Shown here: positions 18,416-27,647 of the stretch, in pieces
Layout of the letters: each line of letters opens with the position of its first letter
Position numbering within the stretch: position 1 is the stretch's first letter
Source: Segetibacter koreensis DSM 18137
GTDB lineage: Bacteria; Bacteroidota; Bacteroidia; Chitinophagales; Chitinophagaceae
Assembly: GCF_000374045.1 (NCBI RefSeq)
Contig: NZ_KB893322.1
Location: 80,450-144,449 of the forward strand
Reading direction: 5' to 3'
DNA: 64,000 bases
The notes under the pieces: generated by a model
What the model was told of the DNA's origin: nothing
What the model saw: only the letters and a program-made list of their open reading frames with translations
The model's database searches: none
Translations under genes and position numbers: made by a program

Positions 18416-18481
18416 AATTGTCTGAAAATCTGTTAACTATTACTAATGACAACTGCAATTGACTTTTGACTTATTACTCAT

Positions 18482-19798
18482 ATGGAACGTCCTTTAACCA
18501 AAAATATTAACCAAGCTCAGCCACTCAATCTTAAAGAGTATGAAGCGGTTGGCGGTTATGCGGCTGTCAGAAAAGTAATACAGGGGATGACACCGCAGGA
18601 AGTGCAAAAGGTGGTGCAGGACAGCACGTTAAAAGGTCGCGGTGGAGCCGGATTTAATACAGGCATGAAATGGAGTTTTGTGCCTATGGGGCCAGATGCA
18701 CGGCATCCGAAATACCTGATTGCAAATGCTGATGAAATGGAGCCGGGCACTTTTAAGGATAGATTACTATTAGAAGGCAATCCGCACCAACTAATAGAAG
18801 GGATGATATTATCAGCGTATGCGATACAGGCAGATATTTCCTACATTTTTTTGCGTTGGGCTTATAGAAAAGCTGCTCAATTATTGCGAAAATGCTTTGC
18901 AGAAGCTTACGAAGCAGGTTACTTGGGAAAAAATATCTTAGGTAGCGGATGGAGCTTAGAAATGTATTTACACACAGGAGTTGGACGCTACATATGCGGA
19001 GAAGAAACGGCTTTGCTGAATGCGCTTGAAGGCAAACGTGCGACACCAAGGGCAAAACCACCTTTTCCGCAAGTAAGCGGCCTGTTTGGAAAACCTACCA
19101 TTGTAAATAATGTCGAAACCTTTTGTTGCATTCCTCATATTTTAAATAATGGCGTGGAATGGTTCAAAGGATTAAGTAAAAGTGAAGACGGCGGAACAAA
19201 AATCTATGGTGTAAGCGGCAAAGTAAAACGACCGGGAGCATGGGAACTGCCTATGGGAGTTACTATGCGTGAACTGCTTGAAGAACACGCAGGGGGAATG
19301 CTTGATGGCTACCAATTTAGAGGAGCCTTACCCGGCGGTGCTTCAACAGACTTTTTAACCGCTGACCATTTAGATGTTAAAATGGATTTTAAATCTGTGG
19401 CTGCAGCCGGAAGCCGCTTAGGTACCGGAACCATGGTAGTATTGGATGATGCAACTTGTCCGGTCGGTTTCGTGCATAACCTGCAGCATTTTTTTGCACA
19501 GGAAAGCTGTGGCTGGTGCACGCCTTGCCGAGAAGGACTGCCGTGGGTTGAAAAAATTTTACTAAGAATGGAACAGGGACGTGGCAAAACAGGAGATATT
19601 GAATTATTGGAAATGCATTCAAAAATGTTAGGACCAGGTAATACTTTTTGCGCGCTTGCACCGGGAGCGGTAGAACCTTTACAAAGTGCCTTAAAATATT
19701 TCAGAGAAGATTTTGAAAGACACATTATTGAAGGTAAATGTCCCTATCACTCAGCAACAGAAGCACCCAAGAGATTTTCCAAGAGTATGGTAGTTTAA
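18482..19798 (+). CDS. nuoF: NADH-quinone oxidoreductase subunit F (NADH- and FMN-binding)
   Basis: This 438-residue 51 kDa-type subunit oxidises NADH through FMN. Landmarks: LKGRGGAGFNTGMKW (FMN/NADH site), NADEMEPGTFKDR, GAGxYxCGEET-like VGRYICGEETALLNALEG, the SLBB region (KIYGVSGKVKRPG), and the N3 cluster ligands CGWCTPCREG plus a downstream Cys in NTFCALA. Length and motif order are normal. With nuoE and nuoG it forms the NADH dehydrogenase module, and the three are adjacent here. Confidence 0.96.
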   Translation: MERPLTKNINQAQPLNLKEYEAVGGYAAVRKVIQGMTPQEVQKVVQDSTLKGRGGAGFNTGMKWSFVPMGPDARHPKYLIANADEMEPGTFKDRLLLEGNPHQLIEGMILSAYAIQADISYIFLRWAYRKAAQLLRKCFAEAYEAGYLGKNILGSGWSLEMYLHTGVGRYICGEETALLNALEGKRATPRAKPPFPQVSGLFGKPTIVNNVETFCCIPHILNNGVEWFKGLSKSEDGGTKIYGVSGKVKRPGAWELPMGVTMRELLEEHAGGMLDGYQFRGALPGGASTDFLTADHLDVKMDFKSVAAAGSRLGTGTMVVLDDATCPVGFVHNLQHFFAQESCGWCTPCREGLPWVEKILLRMEQGRGKTGDIELLEMHSKMLGPGNTFCALAPGAVEPLQSALKYFREDFERHIIEGKCPYHSATEAPKRFSKSMVV

Positions 19799-20023
19799 AT
19801 AGAACCCAATAGCGCTGGATATTGAAAATAAACAAACAGTTGTGAAAAAAGTAGAAATCAAAAATGAAATGAAATGAAATAAGCTAAGGTATTTGGCGAA
19901 TAGAATTACAAAACGATGCAGTGAGTGACACTGAAATAATCCTGAAACAAATCAGGACAGTGCACGCTTCACAGTAATGATAAGAGCACTAAAGCTGGTT
20001 AATAAAAAAATATAACAGCAAAT

Positions 20024-22732
20024 ATGCCTACGATATACATAGATAACAAGCCATACGAAGTAAAAGCCGGAAAAAATCTGCTTGAAGCTTGTCTTGCGCA
20101 AGGGGTAGATATTCCTTATTTCTGTTGGCATCCATCGTTGGGCAGTGTAGGTGCGTGCAGGCAATGTGCTGTAAAGTTATTTAAAGATGAAAATGATACA
20201 CAGGGCCGTTTAGTCATGAGTTGCCTGGAAGGAGTTAGAGACGGATTGAGGCTTTCTGTAAATGATAAAATGGCAAAAGCTTTTCGTGAGCAAATCATTG
20301 AATGGCTGATGACAAATCATCCGCATGATTGCCCTGTTTGCGATGAAGGCGGAAGTTGTCACTTGCAGGACATGACTGTGATGACGGGACATGACTACAG
20401 GCATTATGATTTTAAAAAACGCACCTATCGAAATCAGTACCTGGGACCGCTTATTCATCACGAGATGAACCGCTGTATTCAGTGCTACCGATGTGTTAGA
20501 TATTATAAAGATTATGCAGGTGGCGAAGATTTGAATGTTTTTGCGGCAAATAATAAAGTATACTTTGGCCGGGAAAAAGATGGTGTTTTAGAAAGTCCGT
20601 TTAGCGGGAATTTGGCAGAGGTTTGTCCAACAGGTGTTTTTACCGATAAAACATTAAAAGAACATTATACGCGGAAATGGGATTTGACCATGGCACCGTC
20701 TGTTTGTCAGCATTGCAGTGTTGGATGCAATACAATAGCAGGTGAACGCTATGGAGAACTTCGGGTTATTCTTAATAGATATAACGGAGAAGTGAATGGG
20801 TATTTTTTATGTGACCGCGGTCGTTTCGGATATGAATTTGTGAATGATGAAAACCGCGTTAAACAACCTGTCATACGTAACCGTACAAGTGAAGCTGTAA
20901 CCGAACCAGAGTTAACAACCTACCTGCAAACTGCAATGTATAATTCCAAACTAATTGGGATTGGTTCTCCGCGGGCAGCTGTAGAAACTAATTTTGCTTT
21001 GCAACAGCTTGTTGGTCCGGGCAATTTCTATAAAGGTATAAGCGAAGATGAAGCTTACCTAACGAACAAAGTAGTTCGCATACTGGAGACCGGGACAGTT
21101 CATAGTGCTTCTTTAAAAGATATAGAACAATCTGATGCAGTATTAATACTTGGTGAAGATATTTGGAACACTGCACCTATGATGGCGCTAGCTGTTCGTC
21201 AGTCAGTTAAAAAAACTGCTTATTCTCATGCCGCTGAACAATCGAAATTACCCATTTGGCACGATGCAGCGATACAGGAATTTGTACAGGAAGAAAAAGG
21301 ATTTTTGGCAAATATCACCGTAGCAGGTTCGCCTCTCGATGGCATTGCTGCTTATACAGCTTATGGTGCACCTGATAATTTAGCCCGACTTGGTTTTGCT
21401 ATTGCTCATGAATTAAATACTTCGTTGCCTGTTGTTTCAAATGTCGATGACGATTTGATAAACAAAGCGAAATCAATTGCGGCAGTTTTATTGAAAGCTA
21501 AAAAACCTGTAATCGTCAGCGGTATTTCATGTTACAGCGAAGGAGTAATCGAAGCAGCTTTTAATATTGCAGCTTCACTTAACACTGCAGAAAGAAAAGC
21601 TGCTATTTGTTATGCTTTACCGGCTTGTAACAGTATGGGTCTTGGAATGATGAATGCTCCTTCATTTGATCATGCAGTCACAAGACTGCAAAGAGAACAG
21701 GACATGACTGTAGTGATAGTAGAAAATGACCTTTACCGGGATATATCTTCTTCAGTATTGGATACTTTTTTTAGTAAGGCTGCAAATATTATTGTCCTTG
21801 ATTCTTTGCATAATCGTACCACCGAAAAGGCCAATGTTTTAATTCCGGCTGCAACTTTTGCCGAAGGAGACGGAACGATGGTTAATTATGAAGGACGGGC
21901 GCAAAGGTTCTTCCAGGTTTTTATGCCTGCAAATCCATTTATAAGGGAAAGCTGGAAATGGCTGAAAGAAATGAATTTATACAAAACGCAGGGCAGCAAT
22001 GGCCACAACCAGCCGCCAGAGGAATTGTTGGAAAAGCTGGAGAGCACGTCGCACCAGTTTGAGGGAATTTCAAAAGTAACACCACCACATGATTTCACCA
22101 TTCATGGCGAACGTATTCCAAGGGAGCCGCACCGGTATAGCGGTCGTACAGCTATGCTGGCTAACCTAAATGTCAGTGAACCAAAGCCCATGCAAGACAA
22201 CGACTCTCCACTTTCGTTTACGATGGAAGGCTTTAAAGGTATTCAGCCTTCCATAGCCATCCCATTTTTCTGGTCACCCGGCTGGAATTCTGTTCAATCT
22301 GTAACAAAGTATCAGGAAGAACCAGGAGGCCACTTGCGTGGAGGTGACCCGGGCGTAAAGCTTTTCCATGATAGACAAGGAAGTGAACCTTCTTTTTTTA
22401 AAGGCATGCCTGAAAGCTTTGCAGAAAGACCCGAAAAATGGCTGGTATTGCCACAATATCATGTGCTTGGTTCAGGTGAACTGAGCATCTATACAAAAGC
22501 ATTGGAAGAGCTTACACCTTCTCCGTCTGTTTCATTATCACAGCAAGATGCGAACAGGTTAAATGTACAGAACGGCGATATGCTGCAAGTAAATGCAGAT
22601 GCGAAAAAATATTTGCTGGCTGTTACGATTAATAAAAATCTATGTAACGGCGTTGTGCTTGTTTCTGCAGGATTGGGTGAAGTTGAAGGTATGAGTTGGG
22701 GTTCCTGGGTAAAGGTGTCAAGATGTGAATAG
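20024..22732 (+). CDS. nuoG: NADH-quinone oxidoreductase subunit G
   Basis: This 902-residue 75 kDa-type subunit carries several iron-sulfur clusters. An N-terminal [2Fe-2S] ferredoxin domain shows IPYFCWHPSLGSVGACRQC. This is followed by the His/Cys-ligated N5 region and N4 ligands (CPVCDEGGSCHLQD; NRCIQCYRCVRYY). A third ligand set (CQHCSVGCNT) then opens the molybdopterin-oxidoreductase-like part, which binds no molybdenum in this family. The long C-terminus (about residues 680-902) ends in a molydopterin-dinucleotide-like barrel. It is larger than mitochondrial 75 kDa and close in size to E. coli NuoG. A 225-nt gap precedes it. Confidence 0.95.
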   Translation: MPTIYIDNKPYEVKAGKNLLEACLAQGVDIPYFCWHPSLGSVGACRQCAVKLFKDENDTQGRLVMSCLEGVRDGLRLSVNDKMAKAFREQIIEWLMTNHPHDCPVCDEGGSCHLQDMTVMTGHDYRHYDFKKRTYRNQYLGPLIHHEMNRCIQCYRCVRYYKDYAGGEDLNVFAANNKVYFGREKDGVLESPFSGNLAEVCPTGVFTDKTLKEHYTRKWDLTMAPSVCQHCSVGCNTIAGERYGELRVILNRYNGEVNGYFLCDRGRFGYEFVNDENRVKQPVIRNRTSEAVTEPELTTYLQTAMYNSKLIGIGSPRAAVETNFALQQLVGPGNFYKGISEDEAYLTNKVVRILETGTVHSASLKDIEQSDAVLILGEDIWNTAPMMALAVRQSVKKTAYSHAAEQSKLPIWHDAAIQEFVQEEKGFLANITVAGSPLDGIAAYTAYGAPDNLARLGFAIAHELNTSLPVVSNVDDDLINKAKSIAAVLLKAKKPVIVSGISCYSEGVIEAAFNIAASLNTAERKAAICYALPACNSMGLGMMNAPSFDHAVTRLQREQDMTVVIVENDLYRDISSSVLDTFFSKAANIIVLDSLHNRTTEKANVLIPAATFAEGDGTMVNYEGRAQRFFQVFMPANPFIRESWKWLKEMNLYKTQGSNGHNQPPEELLEKLESTSHQFEGISKVTPPHDFTIHGERIPREPHRYSGRTAMLANLNVSEPKPMQDNDSPLSFTMEGFKGIQPSIAIPFFWSPGWNSVQSVTKYQEEPGGHLRGGDPGVKLFHDRQGSEPSFFKGMPESFAERPEKWLVLPQYHVLGSGELSIYTKALEELTPSPSVSLSQQDANRLNVQNGDMLQVNADAKKYLLAVTINKNLCNGVVLVSAGLGEVEGMSWGSWVKVSRCE

Positions 22733-22791
22733 GTGTAAGTTGGGGGTTGTCAGTTGTTTGAAATTCTTTTAATAAATTTAAAGAAAGTACA

Positions 22792-23745
22792 ATGACAGTA
22801 ATGCAACATATATGGATTGTGCTTGGTGTCTTGTTCGTGCTGCTAAATATTGCTGCTGGGTTAATATGGGTAGAACGCAGAATGTTAGCGCTTTGGCAAG
22901 ACAGGCTGGGACCTAATCGTGCCGGACCTTTTGGAATTCTTATTGTTCTGGCGGACACTTTAAAGCTTTTTTTTAAAGAAGACTGGATACCGCCATTTGC
23001 TGACAAATGGATTTTCATAACAGCGCCGGCGATAGTTGTAGGTACTGTGTTATTAAGCTTTGTCATCATTCCGTTTGCGCCAAATATTGTTGTGGCAGAT
23101 TTAAACATTGGTTTACTGTTTTTTCTTGCAATGTCGTCTTTAGCTGTTTATAGCATTGTACTTGGAGGGTGGGCTTCTAACAACAAGTACGCTTTGCTGG
23201 GTGGAATGCGTGGCGCCTCCCAAATGATTGCCTACGAAGTTTTTATGGGTTTGAGTTTAATGGGCGTAGTAATGCTGACAGGTTCATTTAAGCTAAGTGA
23301 TATTGTAGCTGCCCAAAAAGACATGTGGTTTTGTATAAAACAGCCGGTCGGATTGGTTGTCTTTTTTATAGCAGGAATTGCAGAAACTCACCGCCTCCCT
23401 TTTGATATTCCCGAGTCGGAAAGTGAGTTGGTTGCAGGATATCATTCGGAATATTCCGGAATGAAGTTCGGGATGTTTTTTATCGGTGAATATTTGGGAA
23501 TCACTCTTATTTCAGCCATGACAACAACCATATTTTTTGGTGGTTGGCTTGGTCCTTTTCTTCCGCCGTGGTTATGGTTTTTTATAAAGACGTTTGCTTT
23601 TATCATGTTTTTTATACTGTTGCGCGCCTCGCTTCCGAGGCCGCGATACGACCAGTTGATGGAGTATGGCTGGAAGTTGTTACTGCCACTTGTCTTATTG
23701 AATTTATTGATTACAGGAGCAATTGCGCTTTGGATAAGAGGATGA
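22792..23745 (+). CDS. nuoH: NADH-quinone oxidoreductase subunit H
   Basis: This 317-residue membrane subunit has about eight helices and connects the quinone site with the proton-pumping arm. Family blocks: [20 protein letters not shown] near the N-terminus, [14 protein letters not shown], and [26 protein letters not shown] (written in parts: [12 protein letters not shown], then ESELVAGYH). Acidic residues of the E-channel are retained. Length is normal. It is followed by a 144-nt gap to nuoI. Confidence 0.95.
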   Translation: MTVMQHIWIVLGVLFVLLNIAAGLIWVERRMLALWQDRLGPNRAGPFGILIVLADTLKLFFKEDWIPPFADKWIFITAPAIVVGTVLLSFVIIPFAPNIVVADLNIGLLFFLAMSSLAVYSIVLGGWASNNKYALLGGMRGASQMIAYEVFMGLSLMGVVMLTGSFKLSDIVAAQKDMWFCIKQPVGLVVFFIAGIAETHRLPFDIPESESELVAGYHSEYSGMKFGMFFIGEYLGITLISAMTTTIFFGGWLGPFLPPWLWFFIKTFAFIMFFILLRASLPRPRYDQLMEYGWKLLLPLVLLNLLITGAIALWIRG

Positions 23746-23889
23746 GGAAAGAAGAATGAACAATGAACAGAGAAAAATGAAAAAGCAACAAAATAGTGGG
23801 GTATCGGTCAATAGAGAACCTAGAGTACAAGTGAGTGACACAACCGGGGTTGAATAAAGGACAATAGTTGGCTACCTAAAAAAATTATT

Positions 23890-24405
23890 ATGATAAGTCA
23901 CGTTAGAACAATCTGGTTAACGTTTTTACACCTTTTCACGAAAAAGGTGACGATTGAATATCCTGAAGAAAAGGTGAAGCTGCATCCGCGATGGCGGGGG
24001 AGAATTGTATTGACTAAAGATCCTGACGGTGGAGAACGTTGCGTGGGGTGTTACCTGTGTGCGGCCGCATGCCCTGTCGATTGTATTGCATTGCAGGCTA
24101 CAGAAGATGAGAACGGGCGGCGCTATCCTGAATTTTTTAGAATAAATTTTTCAAGATGCATTTTTTGCGGCTTTTGTGAAGAAGCCTGTCCGACATATGC
24201 TATTCAATTAATACCAGATTTTGAGATGGGGGAATACAACCGGCAAAACCTGGTTTTCGAAAAAGAGGATTTATTGATTAATAGCGAGGGAAAATACCCG
24301 GGATACAATTTTTATAAAGTCGCAGGAATAAATGCAGGTGTGAAGGGCAAAGGAGAAGGCGAGCAGGAAGAAGCACCGGTTGATATACATAGTTTGTTAC
24401 CGTGA
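23890..24405 (+). CDS. nuoI: NADH-quinone oxidoreductase subunit I
   Basis: This 171-residue subunit holds two [4Fe-4S] clusters (N6a, N6b) that relay electrons to NuoB. The ligands are in [15 protein letters not shown] and [16 protein letters not shown], the classic double ferredoxin pattern. An N-terminal amphipathic stretch ([10 protein letters not shown]) docks to the membrane arm. The stop codon abuts a copy of a short CCCCTAAAGGGG repeat (24403-24432). Confidence 0.95.
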   Translation: MISHVRTIWLTFLHLFTKKVTIEYPEEKVKLHPRWRGRIVLTKDPDGGERCVGCYLCAAACPVDCIALQATEDENGRRYPEFFRINFSRCIFCGFCEEACPTYAIQLIPDFEMGEYNRQNLVFEKEDLLINSEGKYPGYNFYKVAGINAGVKGKGEGEQEEAPVDIHSLLP

Positions 24406-24432
24406 GGCCCGCCCCCAACCCCTAAAGGGGAG
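24403..24432 (+). repeat. Short repeat family C, copy 1 (CCCCTAAAGGGG core)
   Basis: The segment starts at the nuoI stop TGA and reads GGCCCGCCCCCAA, then CCCCTAAAGGGGAG. The core is self-complementary. A shorter related copy starts exactly at the nuoM stop (29111-29132). Confidence 0.6.
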
Positions 24433-24507
24433 TAAATGATGCTATTGACTTAGTGTGACACAATGCCCTAATGACGAAAAGCTTTATTGACCAAATGAAT
24501 AATAAAT

Positions 24508-25113
24508 ATGCCTGTTCTTTTTTACATATCGTCTGCTATCGCCATTATCGCAACTATAATGGTGATTACAAGGTATGAACCTATTCATGCGCTTTTATAC
24601 CTTGTTGTTTCTTTCATGGCGGTATCGATGATTTTCTTATCGGTCGGTGCGCCTTTTGTTGCCGTATTGGAGGTTATACTTTATGCCGGGGCCATAATCG
24701 TCCTTTTCATTTTTGTTGTTATGATGCTGAACCTTGGCTCTGTAACGGCCGTTCAGGAAAAACAATGGTTGAAGCCAAAAGTGTGGGTTGGCCCTTCGGT
24801 TCTCACCTTGCTTTTATTAGTTGAATTAATCATATTGCTCTTTCGTGGAAGCAATACAGACATGAGCATGCCCCCTGTAGAAGTAAAAAGAGTTTCTTTG
24901 ACTTTGTACCGGGAATATATAATTGCAGTAGAGCTTGCAGGTTTTCTTTTGATGGCAGGTGTGGTCGGAGCTGCGCATATTGGAAAGCATACGAAAAAAC
25001 ATTTGCACAGATTTTTACAGGAAGAGAAACCGACAATAGCCGATTTACCGGATAACCGGAGCGAAATACCAATTGAGAAAGACAAAAAAGAACTGGCTGA
25101 ACCGGTTGTGTGA
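24508..25113 (+). CDS. nuoJ: NADH-quinone oxidoreductase subunit J
   Basis: This 201-residue membrane subunit has five helices. Recognisable blocks: ALLYLVVSFMAVSMIFLSVGAPF split across helices 2-3, then VILYAGAIIVLFIFVVMMLN, the conserved pi-bulge helix of NuoJ, and a last helix with ELAGFLLMAGVVGAAHI. The C-terminal tail of about 35 residues is charged. It is followed by a copy of palindromic repeat B before nuoK. Confidence 0.93.
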   Translation: MPVLFYISSAIAIIATIMVITRYEPIHALLYLVVSFMAVSMIFLSVGAPFVAVLEVILYAGAIIVLFIFVVMMLNLGSVTAVQEKQWLKPKVWVGPSVLTLLLLVELIILLFRGSNTDMSMPPVEVKRVSLTLYREYIIAVELAGFLLMAGVVGAAHIGKHTKKHLHRFLQEEKPTIADLPDNRSEIPIEKDKKELAEPVV

Positions 25114-25145
25114 AGATAAAATGTTTAAAAATTAATTTACATGCT

Positions 25146-25232
25146 CGTCACTGGAGGAACGCCGAAGCAATCTAATAACAAATAAACAAACGTTCAATGA
25201 AGAGCAGATTGCTTCGTTCCTCGCAATGACGA
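25146..25232 (+). repeat. Palindromic short repeat family B, copy 2
   Basis: The left arm runs CGTCACTGGAGG to GAAGCAATCT (25146-25173). The right arm runs AGATTGCTTCGTTCCTCG to CAATGACG (25206-25232). The central 30 nt also match copy 3. It lies between nuoJ and nuoK and the arms could pair in RNA. Confidence 0.8.
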
Positions 25233-25256
25233 CATGTGCTAATTAAATTGACTACT

Positions 25257-25574
25257 ATGCCTTTCAACTCACATGCTGTATTAACTGTTGCTGCAATACT
25301 TTTTGTATTGGGATTGGTAGGTGTGCTTACAAGAAAAAATGTGCTTTTTATATTAATATCTATAGAGATTATGTTGAATGCGGCGGGACTCGCATTTGTT
25401 GCAGCAGGCTCGAGGTGGGGACAGGCTGATGGACAGGTAATGTTTCTTTTTATCCTTGCAATGGCCGCCGCAGAAGTTTCGATTGGTCTTGCCCTGATAC
25501 TACAGGTGCAGCACCAGCATAAAACCTTGGATGTGGACGAATTGAGAGCGTTGAGAGATGAGGGGCAGCTGTGA
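25257..25574 (+). CDS. nuoK: NADH-quinone oxidoreductase subunit K
   Basis: This 105-residue, three-helix membrane subunit (MrpC-like) contains [19 protein letters not shown] (split: [13 protein letters not shown], then [13 protein letters not shown]) with the conserved Glu, and [18 protein letters not shown] with the second conserved Glu of the proton path. I choose the ATG at 25257 (MPFNSHAV). A GTG start at 25236 would begin only 4 nt after repeat B and add seven atypical residues. Repeat B copies flank the gene on both sides. Confidence 0.93.
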   Translation: MPFNSHAVLTVAAILFVLGLVGVLTRKNVLFILISIEIMLNAAGLAFVAAGSRWGQADGQVMFLFILAMAAAEVSIGLALILQVQHQHKTLDVDELRALRDEGQL

Positions 25575-25631
25575 GGGTGGTCAATTGTGAGTGGTGAGTT
25601 GTGAAACAACATCTTTACTTAAACTTGTGTT

Positions 25632-25723
25632 CGTCATTGCAGGGAGGAACGACGAAGCAATCTGATGACGATAAACAGAGTTTTCAATGTAAAGAGCGGA
25701 TTGCTTCGTTCCCCGCAGTGACG
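25632..25723 (+). repeat. Palindromic short repeat family B, copy 3
   Basis: The left arm runs CGTCATTGCAGGG to GAAGCAATCTG. The right arm runs GGATTGCTTCGTTCCCCG to CAGTGACG. The middle (ATAAACAGAG, TTCAATG, AAAGAGC) matches copy 2. It lies between nuoK and nuoL. Confidence 0.8.
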
Positions 25724-25760
25724 AGACAACTTTCAATTTTCAATTATCAATTCAGATGAT

Positions 25761-27647
25761 ATGAATAATTTGATTGCATTTATTCCTGCTTTGCCACTAA
25801 TTGGTTTCCTTATTTTATCCTTGGCAGGAAGACGTTTGCCTAAACAATTAATAGCCTGGATTGGTGCAGGGACAGTGAGTTTAGCAGCTATTCTTACCAT
25901 TATTATCGGAATCCAATTTTTGCAAAACCCTCCTGATAACGCTTACACACAAACTTTATGGCAATGGATTAAGACTGAAAATTTTTCCTGTGCTATCAAT
26001 TTTAGAATGGATGCCTTGTCGCTTGTATTTGTATTTATCATCACTTTTGTTGGCGCACTTATTCATATTTATTCAACTGCCTTTATGCATGATGACAGGG
26101 ATTATGCGCGGTTCTTCGCAAGTATGAATCTGTTTGTCTGCTCAATGCTTATATTGGTACTTGCCGACAACCTTTTATTGATGTACTTAGGTTGGGAAGG
26201 CGTGGGTTTGTGTAGTTATTTATTAATTGGATTTTGGTATGAAACACTTGCGAATGTACAGGCAGCAAACAAGGCTTTTTATATCACCCGCATCGGAGAT
26301 ACTGCAATGGCTATTGGTCTTTTTTTGCTGTTTAAAGAATTAGGTACACTAAACATTCCTGATATTTTAAATAATTCCACCACACATTTTACGCAAGGTT
26401 CGGCAAGGATAACAACTATTGCTTTATTACTGTTGGCAGGTGGAATGGGCAAGTCAGCACAATTACCATTACAAACATGGCTACCAGATGCGATGGCAGG
26501 TCCATCACCGGTAAGCGCGTTGATACATGCAGCTACGATGGTTACTGCCGGTGTGTATCTAATAGCAAGAATGCATACTATTTTCGAATTGTCTCCACTA
26601 GCAATGAGTATTACTGCGGTTGTTGGAGCGGTTACTTTATTCGTTGCAGGTACGAGCGCAATGGTTCAAACAGATATCAAAAGAATTTTAGCTTATTCCA
26701 CTATTAGTCAGATTGGATATATGTTTCTTGCATTAGGTGTAGGTGCATGGAGTGCGGCTATTTTTCATTTCTTTACGCATGCTTTTTTTAAAGCCCTTTT
26801 ATTCCTTGCTGCTGGAGCCGTCATTGAATCCCTCCACCACGAGCATAATATTTTTAGAATGGGTGGATTAAAAAACAGGATGCCTGTTGTATTCTGGACT
26901 TTTTTAGCGGGCTCCGCTGCATTGGCTGCCCTGCCTTTCATTACTGCCGGCTTTTTTAGTAAAGACCAAATATTATTTTATTCCTGGACAGCCGATAACG
27001 GACATCCAATCCTTTGGGTAGTTGCTCTTTTGGGCGCGTACATAACTGCTTTTTATACTACCCGCCTTATGATTATTGTTTTCTGGGGAGAAATGAAAAC
27101 GCCAATCGGGCATCCACCCGGTAGGGTAATGACAGTGCCATTAATTATATTAGCTGTTCTGAGTGTTATAGCCGGGTTCGTTGAATGGCCACATAACATG
27201 ATGCACGTGACACTTTTTTCAGACCTCGTACAAAAAGTTTTACCTGCAACGATTGTACAGGAAACCGGACCATCCGAAATTATTTTTGAGCTGATAGCAA
27301 TAGCAACCACGCTTTTAGGAATATATACGGGATATTCTTTGTATTACCGCGACACTCGTTTAATTGAACAATGGAGACAGATGCCGGAAATGAGGGATGT
27401 ACGTAACTTCCTGTATAAAGGATGGGGGTTTGATTGGTTGAATAACCTCATTTTTGTAAGGCCTTTTGTGTACCTCACCTCTATAAATAAATCAGACTTT
27501 TTTGACCAGTTGTACAAGGGCATTGCGTCGGGAAGCCGCAAGCTAAATGAATCCTTTTCAGTTTCTCAAAACGGCTCGTTGAGGTGGTATGTGGCAGGTG
27601 TGCTAATAGGAATTCTATTCATCCTAACCTTACAACTTATGTTATGA
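25761..27647 (+). CDS. nuoL: NADH-quinone oxidoreductase subunit L
   Basis: This 628-residue antiporter-like proton-pumping subunit lies at the far end of the membrane arm. Landmarks: YLGWEGVGLCSYLLIGFW (conserved Glu), TRIGDTAMAIGL, MGKSAQLPLQTWLPDAM (lysine and TWLPDAM of Mrp-type antiporters), SALIHAATMVTAGVYLIAR, and KRILAYSTISQIGYM. The C-terminal lateral helix follows after about residue 500. Length is standard. It overlaps nuoM by 4 nt. Confidence 0.96.
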   Translation: MNNLIAFIPALPLIGFLILSLAGRRLPKQLIAWIGAGTVSLAAILTIIIGIQFLQNPPDNAYTQTLWQWIKTENFSCAINFRMDALSLVFVFIITFVGALIHIYSTAFMHDDRDYARFFASMNLFVCSMLILVLADNLLLMYLGWEGVGLCSYLLIGFWYETLANVQAANKAFYITRIGDTAMAIGLFLLFKELGTLNIPDILNNSTTHFTQGSARITTIALLLLAGGMGKSAQLPLQTWLPDAMAGPSPVSALIHAATMVTAGVYLIARMHTIFELSPLAMSITAVVGAVTLFVAGTSAMVQTDIKRILAYSTISQIGYMFLALGVGAWSAAIFHFFTHAFFKALLFLAAGAVIESLHHEHNIFRMGGLKNRMPVVFWTFLAGSAALAALPFITAGFFSKDQILFYSWTADNGHPILWVVALLGAYITAFYTTRLMIIVFWGEMKTPIGHPPGRVMTVPLIILAVLSVIAGFVEWPHNMMHVTLFSDLVQKVLPATIVQETGPSEIIFELIAIATTLLGIYTGYSLYYRDTRLIEQWRQMPEMRDVRNFLYKGWGFDWLNNLIFVRPFVYLTSINKSDFFDQLYKGIASGSRKLNESFSVSQNGSLRWYVAGVLIGILFILTLQLML

